A stretch of DNA of 64,000 nt from Myrica gale (taxonomy: Eukaryota; Streptophyta; Magnoliopsida; Fagales; Myricaceae), in assembly GCA_963930655.1 (NCBI GenBank), contig OZ005611.1, positions 23,919,001-23,983,000 on the forward strand, given 5' to 3'. A program made the translations under genes and the position numbers. Shown piece after piece: positions 57,801 to 64,000 of the stretch (positions are counted from its first letter, which is position 1; the number at the start of each line of letters is the position of its first letter). The notes beneath the pieces are model-generated. The model was not told the origin of the DNA and did not search any database. It was given only the letters and a program-made list of their open reading frames with translations.

Positions 57801-60463
57801 GTTTTCCCTTTCAATTGTGATGATGTTGTGAAACAGTCTTCGGAAAATCCAAATGGGGAAACTGTGTGTGTGGGAAAAGGTTTACAACCTGGGCTGAAGA
57901 GGCCTTCAGACACTAGCTCCTTATTTAGAGAATCCAGTTCAAATGATTCTTCAAAAGCTGGATCCTTCAATTCAAAATCTAACTCTGGCTGTGAGATTCA
58001 ACTCTCTGATAATAATGGTGAACCAGGGAAACACCATGCCTTGCCCAGCAAGTCCATAGGTAACTCACAGTTGAAACCTTCCCTCACCATACACCAAAAT
58101 TTTGAAGCAAGTAAAATGATCTCTGAAAAGAAGCACTTATCAGAGATGTGTGTTGCGGATACAGGATCAAATATCAGCGCTCCTTCAAGGTATGGTTCAT
58201 CTAATCTGCCATTCCATGCCACTGAAAAGGGCCTGTCTTTGGCATCGTCGGTGGAAGATGCTTCTGCTAAGCTTAATAAACTGCATGAGGCAGGTTCAAC
58301 CCCAAGAATAGATGTCCAGATGCTGGTTAATATAATGCGTAATCTGTCTGACTTGCTTCTATTTCACTCTTCAAATTATTCACTTGAACTGAAGGAAGTA
58401 GACCGTGAGGCCCTTAAAAATGTGATATTGAATATTCATCGATGTATATCAAAAGAGGAAGAGCAAATGATGGCAACACAAGCATCACTGTTTGGCCAAG
58501 GCATATCTCAATATCTTGAAGAGGTGTCTATGCCTCCAAAGGTATGTTGTTTTCTTCCATTTTAATTCCATACAGACTTTATTCTCCGAGGTTAGGGATT
58601 AGTTTTTCTTCCATAAAAAGATTGGAATTGCAAATCTATTGCATTTTTCTTATAAATGCAGCTCATTGTTTATTAAACAAACAAACCCAATTGTTTCTTA
58701 TAATAGTTCTTTTTTTCCTCACAATTTAAGTTTATCATTTTCATTTAGATCATGACATAAATCACTGTTTCCTTTTTACCAATCTTCTCATTTCTACGGA
58801 TCTGTAAGCTTGTAGATTGCTCACACCTTCCATTCCAGATTGTATTTGTCTTTTTTTTTTGCTGTATTTTTGTTTTTTTTTTGTTCCTTTGAAAGTTGGA
58901 TCCACTGCGTGTAAATAAATAAATGTGTGCTAGAATGCTTTTCTAATATCTCATTAAGCTGGATGGATAATGTCTACTTCAGGAAGGGAGTGTGGACAGA
59001 ACTAGATCGACAAAGGAAGCTTTCATTGCTTGGGATCGGCTTGACCATAAGTTTCCCCATGAGGGAAACAATCATTATATTGGGTCCTGCAATAAGATGG
59101 AGATGTTATCAGATTCTCTCTCTTTGAAGCGTGATGCTGAAATAGTGAATAACATGACACAGGTACTTTTTCTGTTTGGTTTTGTAAAATAACCATAAGA
59201 AAGTTTATCTTTATTCTTGGAAACAGAAGTGCAAAAGGAAAGAAGAAAGAAGAAAATAAAATTTAGTTTCTTTCTCGTGGATCATGATTTACAGGCTATA
59301 AAGGGAGTTCTCAGTGAAAATTTTAATCATGAGGAAGAATTGCAGCCAAAGAGCTTCTTGTATAAGAATTTATGGCTTGAGGCAGAAGCTGAATTGTGTT
59401 CCGTCAACTATAAAGCTCGCTTTCATCGCGTGAAAACTGAGATGGAGAATTCTGAGCTGCACAAGGCAAAAGGTTAGAATTATTATTTGAGATTTGAGAA
59501 ATCAGTTGTACTTTAATTATTGCTTGACCAGTTGACCTAATATTCTCTGCTTTAGATGTGTCAGAAAATACGATGGATGTTGAGAAAAGACTAAGATCCA
59601 AGGCCTCTTTTGATTTAAACATGGTTGACAAATCAGCACCTGGAGTTATTTCCATCCAGGATACCACTTCTATGCGGGATGTTATGGCAAGATATGGTAT
59701 TCTAAAACGCCGGATTGACTACTCTAATTCCACTACTGATTTAGAGGAAGTGTCAAGCTCAAAGGTGTATCTTGATCTGAACAAGATGGACGAGTTGGCA
59801 TCTGAAACAACTGAGGCAAAGTGTCTTTCCCAAGATATGTCCATCCAAAATTCCCCAGTCATTGGCACAACCTGCCAGGAAGAGGATGTGATGGCAAGAG
59901 TTCACATTCTAAAATGCCGAGCTGACAACTCAAATTCTCTAGGGGCTAAAGATGTAGAGGAACCATCAAGCTCAAATGGTTTTCTCGATCTGAACGAGGT
60001 TGATGATTCAACATTTGAAGCAACCAAGGCGAAGGGCACCCTAATCCCAGATATTTCCACTCAATATCCTCTCCTTACTACCACGAACGGCCACGCAGAT
60101 GATGTTGAGGCTTCCATCATGGCCAGATTCCATATCATTAAAAGCCGGGATGAAAACTTGAGTTTGATGGATGGGAAAAGGCAAGAACTGGTTGGATTTC
60201 CAGGTGAGAAAAATCATAGGCCAATTATTAGAGATAGTCCAGAGGATGTTAGTGGGGATGTAAAATTGGGACTCGTCTTGCAGCATTGCACTGCCAACAG
60301 TATTAATGACAAGTTAGCTGTGATGGAGTCTTCTCTTGGTGAGGATGATGATGTGAGTCAATCTCTCCTGTGCAACGGGCTTGAGGCCTCAGTATCTGCT
60401 GTTTCCTATGATAGCACTTCCTCAGATTGGGAACATGTAATGAAGGAGGAGCTCGTGGGTTAG
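54856..60463 (+). CDS. Plant protein of unknown function with C-terminal DLN/MAR triple repeat, 5 exons
   Basis: Exons: 54856-55540, 56911-58541, 58983-59162, 59295-59472, 59556-60463; all GT-AG, phases agree, 1193 residues. The N-terminus is Gly/Tyr then Ser-rich (MMGYGMMGYGFYGEGGSTSS, SSLSALAPPFTV). The middle is polar and probably disordered. A conserved block with YKNLWLEAEAELCSVNYKAR lies near residues 850-880. The last exon holds three modules, each with DLN (911, 965, 1036) followed by MARxxI(L/I)K (935, 1004, 1080). I recognise it as a plant-specific uncharacterised family but know no function. No signal peptide, membrane span or enzyme motif is visible; a nuclear scaffold or co-repressor is only a guess from the EAR-like DLN words. 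Retention of intron 1 would give a 236-residue protein ending at 55566. Confidence 0.85.
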
Positions 60464-60872
60464 ACCTGTTAACCTTAAGTTGGACTTGAGCTATTTCGGT
60501 GAATGGCTCTATAGCTTCTGAAAGAGAGTTATATGCACTGTCTGTATGAAAATATGGAAATTACTTCTAAGATAAGAGTATGAGTGCTATTTGGACTTGT
60601 AAAAAGCTTTTTAAACTTAAATCTGGATTCTAGAACCTATGCTTTTTTTAGCTAATATTAATCTAGCAACTTGTGTAGTTTTGTGATTAAGGCGTATGAA
60701 TATCAAAGTAAAGAAAAGTAAATATTGATAATGTAATGGAAGGTTTTCGCATGATTTTCCTATATATATATATATATTATATAACTAATGATAGCAACGA
60801 TCACTTTTCTATTTTATCGTACTAGTACACGTGTAACACGTGGGCACTTAGGCTAAGAGCTAGACTACCTAC
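60464..60872. other. 3' flank of the DLN/MAR-repeat gene
   Basis: Presumed 3' UTR, with a (TA)n tract at about 60761-60778. No other feature. Confidence 0.4.
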
Positions 60873-61127
60873 GGGAAAAGTTATTGTGTGAGTGAAGCTT
60901 TTGTGTGAGTGTGTGAGTGGACGGGTGAGATTAGAAGTTGAGAAATCTAACGGCTGACAAAATGTCACGTCAATTAATGAATCTGACCCACGAACTCGAC
61001 CCGCACAACCGACCCGGTTTCATTAATTGACGTGACATTTTGTCAGTCGTTAGATTTCTCAATTTCTAATCTCACCTGTCCACTTACACACTCACACAAT
61101 AGCTTCACTCACACAATAACCGGCCTC
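60873..61127. mobile_element. Mutator-like fold-back MITE
   Basis: A 10-bp duplication GACTACCTAC flanks it (60863-60872, 61128-61137). Almost the whole element is two inverted arms of about 110 bp: GTTATTGTGTGAGTGAAGCT, AATCTAACGGCTGACAAAAT and GTCACGTCAATTAATGAA on the left have their reverse complements on the right, with a loop of about 40 bp containing CCGACCCGG. A 9-10-bp duplication with G-starting long inverted repeats fits Mutator-like elements. Confidence 0.85.
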
Positions 61128-61137
61128 GACTACCTAC

Positions 61138-62694
61138 TAAATGTGAACTAGGGAAAACACGTACTACATTTTAAGGTTAATGGTTAAATATATTTTTTCA
61201 ATGGGTTATTTTATTTTGTAACTTAAACTATCACCACTTCATTTCACCCTCAATCAATCAGTTATTGAGGCTTTTCACTCTCTAGATTTAATTTTTATTA
61301 AATTAAAAGAAAAATTTGACTAACTATATGGCGGATCAGCTTTGAAAATCACTGGTCCATGTACTTTCAGAAATATTTTGAATGATTTAAAGAAATTAAT
61401 TTTTTACCGTCAAATCATTTATTATTCATAAACCTTATTATATAAATATCTCTACTGGGCTTATTGTTTCGAATTGAGAGAATTATCATTCTCATCCGAT
61501 TAAATATAACTGATCAAAGCATCACAAGTGGTTAAATGTGTCCTTGAAACCTTAGTAGTTTTTCTTTATTATTTTCGTCTATTATTATTATTTTTATTTA
61601 AGTGCGATCTAAAAGTCAAAGCCAACAATAAAGAAAGAAATTCGTCTTTATTTTTTATTTAATTATTATCTCTGTGAATTGACCATGTTCAAGCACTTGA
61701 TAGATTAATTGTTAGATTAAATTTGAGAAATAGCTTTGGTTAATACCTATTAGTAATAGTTTTGGTATAACAATAACGGTTGTAAACCGATGAAAACAAC
61801 ACCTTGTGAATTCGAGGTTGTTGGTTCGAATCTTGGAAAATGGCATATTGCTGGTTCGAATCTTGAAAAATGGCATATTGTTCGGGAAGCCTTACGTCGT
61901 TAGAATATACTCGGATTTCAGTGGGTCCAGAAGACACCACCAACCCCTTTCAAACGGAGCATTGACGGAGTGACATATAGTGATCTTGAAGTTTACCTTA
62001 GAAGTATTAAAATGATTTTGTTTACCTCAAGGACATATTTACAATTCACGCATAACACAAGATCACGAGATGCATTTAACCAAAAAAAACTGCACCGTTG
62101 TTATCCCTCGTCTGTGCCAAAATTTGACATGTTTCACGTAGTGACCGGTCCTAGAAAGAAGTGTCCTTTCAATCTGATTCGTCCCTGTTTATAGGTGATT
62201 CGTCCCTGTTTATCGGTTCTGATGTCTCTAGACTCTCTACAAACTTGAAAACGACGTCCTTGTGGCTTAAAAAAAAAACTTAACGACGTCCTTGTGGACG
62301 CTGAGGAAGCACCGAAACAGAGAGAAAAAGAAGGATCACTAGGCACCGAATATTCAATGAAGAATTTCAAATCCGCGACACGTCAAATTTTTGGAAGTTC
62401 TGAAAATCGTCAAAGATTGACCCTCGTTCTCTCTCAGCAGTAGCTTTAACGCTAAGCATACAATACGTATTGACAGATACCAGATTCGTCAGTAAAGAGC
62501 AATTATAGCAAACCCCAGCAAATCTGGCTTTATGACTCTGTTCATCTGAAATATACTCTGCATCGAAAGTTCTTCTAATTGCTCATACCACATTTGGTCG
62601 AAATACACCCCTTTACTGCAAAGGTCTGCCATGAATATATCGTACCGTCTTTAGTCAACAAATGAAAGCCATATCTGTCGAATTGATACATAAA
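61138..62694. other. Intergenic, with small tandem repeats
   Basis: At about 61819-61880 a unit of about 32 bp with TGGTTCGAATCTTG and AAAATGGCATATTG is duplicated. At about 62177-62215 ATTCGTCCCTGTTTAT is repeated, and near 62250-62300 ACGACGTCCTTGTGG occurs twice. No gene recognised. Confidence 0.5.
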
Positions 62695-62873
62695 TGATGT
62701 TTGGTGCCCAAATATTTGGGCTCAAATATTAAAAATTCACCACATAATTTTTTTTTATTATAATACTTATTAAAAATCTTCTCTCTATTTACTTTTTCAC
62801 CAACTCCCATAACATATCTTTACTTTATAATATTTCTCAAACCTCAATACTTAAAATTTCTACCGAACATCCC
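62695..62873. mobile_element. MITE family B, copy 3
   Basis: From TGATGTTTGGTGCCCAAATA to CCGAACATCCC, nearly identical inside to the copy at 29299 (AATTCACCACATAATTTTTT, CTTTTTCACCAACTCCCATA). Confidence 0.7.
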
Positions 62874-63640
62874 AGAATAAGCACCTAGCAGTAGGTGTTG
62901 CCTAAAATAGTATTCAAACGCAGTTAGTTTATGGTCTCTTCGCACAACCGTCGGGACCCAAAATTTTGTTGGAAAAGTTTTTGCCCGAACAGTATGAAAG
63001 TAGGACTGGAATGCTTCCAAAATGCATGTTTTCGTTCTTTCTTTATTCTTCTGTGAGGTAATCGAATCCCCCCTTGTAAAAAAATACGGGACTGTGAAAG
63101 GCTTATAGCAACTTACGTGAAGCCACTTGCGCGAGAGCAGGGGTTTTGAGATGTTCCACAGTGCACGTCAATTTTCTTGGCAATAGAATGCTCACGGCTC
63201 AGAGTAATTTATTAAAGTTCTGAGATGCAACGTTCTCCCAGAAGACTTTAAGAATGACTCTGCCTATCCAAATCAATTTAGCTTTTCTGCCACTCTCTCA
63301 CCCATAGAATATATTTTAAAAAAATCATCTCTTACAGCTACCTTTGGATTTTGTTGCACTCAAAGACAAATAGGGTTGATTTATTTGCATATTTTAAATC
63401 CACTACCCGCGTAAACCAAGCTGTTTAATGGCCTCTCAAAGAACACAGTATATATCAGAGTGTAAACATAGCCATCAAAACCAACCGCCTTTGTCCTTTT
63501 TAGTACTTCACCGATCAAGCTGTTATCACTCTCCAGCCTTTTGCTTTTTCACGCGGCGCTGGATGTATTAGGCTTTTTCCACTATATATAATCTTTCATA
63601 ATGTCATATGCCTTCAACTTGTCATTAGCTTCTGAAAAAA
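62874..63640. other. Promoter region of the peroxidase gene
   Basis: No coding signal. TATATATAA at about 63583-63591 lies some 55 bases before the start codon and is a good TATA box. Confidence 0.5.
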
Positions 63641-63853
63641 ATGAATACGTGTAAGCTAACTTGTTTATCTGTACTTCTAGTTGTGGTTTTGCTAAGTCAA
63701 AGTGTGCATTCTGAGCTTCAAGTGGGGTTTTATGCACATTCATGTGGCTTAGCCGAATTCATCGTTAAGGATGAGGTCATGAAAGCGTTCTTTAAGCATC
63801 AGGGTGTGGCTGCTGGCCTTTTGAGACTCCACTTTCATGACTGCTTTGTTAGA
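63641..63853 (+). CDS. Class III (secretory) peroxidase, first exon only, truncated by window end
   Basis: The 71 codons begin with a signal peptide (MNTCKLTCLSVLLVVVLLSQ, then SVHS), so the enzyme is secreted. The mature N-terminus ELQVGFYAHSC carries the first conserved Cys, followed by AEFIVKDEVMKAFFK and the distal haem-site helix GLLRLHFHDCFVR with the catalytic Arg and His. A strong donor GTAAGT at 63854 follows Arg71, the usual first-exon boundary before G-C-D-G-S in this family. That next exon is not found before 64000, so the rest of the gene (expected about 320 residues in total) lies outside the window. Class III peroxidases oxidise phenolics with H2O2 in wall and vacuole; the specific role cannot be told from one exon. 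Confidence 0.92.
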
Positions 63854-64000
63854 GTAAGTAGATGTGTCAAATCCCCTGTTTTTTAGGTTCTTAAGGTTTT
63901 GTGGCTTCTTTCATCTCCTTCTCCATAGCCTCTCAAAGTTCTCAACTGACCAACCGCAGCACACAGCATTTCCAGTGCAGTCATTGTCGGCATTTCCAAC

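Overview
This is a stretch of a eudicot nuclear genome, probably a woody species; I cannot name the genus. The evidence is GT-AG introns in almost every gene, plant-specific families (NAC, OVATE, WAT1-related, HIPP, class III peroxidase, ILR1-like amidohydrolase), a nuclear tRNA-Ser and many small plant transposons. There is no operon structure, CRISPR array, phage or bacterial island.

Layout of intact genes: a WAT1-related transporter (882-4639, +); an OVATE-family repressor (about 5143-5466, -); a Ca2+-binding endonuclease/exonuclease/phosphatase-family gene of the At1g02270 type (11547-14857, +); tRNA-Ser(AGA) (18676-18757, -); a membrane-tethered NAC factor of the NTL type (22947-26440, +); a two-HMA-domain isoprenylated protein (40648-42468, +); a small single-HMA protein that lacks the first metal-binding Cys (46886-48543, +); a short plant protein (49756-49929, +); a 1193-residue plant protein of unknown function with a three-fold DLN/MAR repeat at its C-terminus (54856-60463, +); and the first exon of a class III peroxidase running off the right edge (63641-63853, +). 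An ILR1-like IAA-amino-acid hydrolase locus (30928-34709, +) carries several independent lesions and is called a pseudogene.

Intergenic DNA is dominated by small non-autonomous elements. Several have boundaries that can be read directly from target-site duplications: four hAT-type elements with 8-bp duplications (31780, 34821, 43813, 50789) plus a fifth with an imperfect one (27379); a Mutator-like fold-back element with a 10-bp duplication (60873); a SINE with a 17-bp duplication (50505); a GC-rich poly(A)-tailed retroposon with an 18-bp duplication (16201-17090); and a solo LTR with a 5-bp duplication (45265). Three AT-rich MITE families (called A, B and C here) recur across the window and are packed into 51-54.4 kb. 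Local tandem duplications lie at 6.0, 8.7, 9.5, 18.5 and 29.7 kb.

The genes are not a pathway cluster. The only thematic pairing is the two HMA-domain genes, about 4.4 kb apart on the same strand. No clearly new system is evident. The best leads are the DLN/MAR repeat protein, the upstream ORFs of the NAC gene (one with a stop-start overlap), and the GC-rich retroposon. Exon boundaries were chosen by eye from splice signals, reading phase and family knowledge, without transcript evidence.
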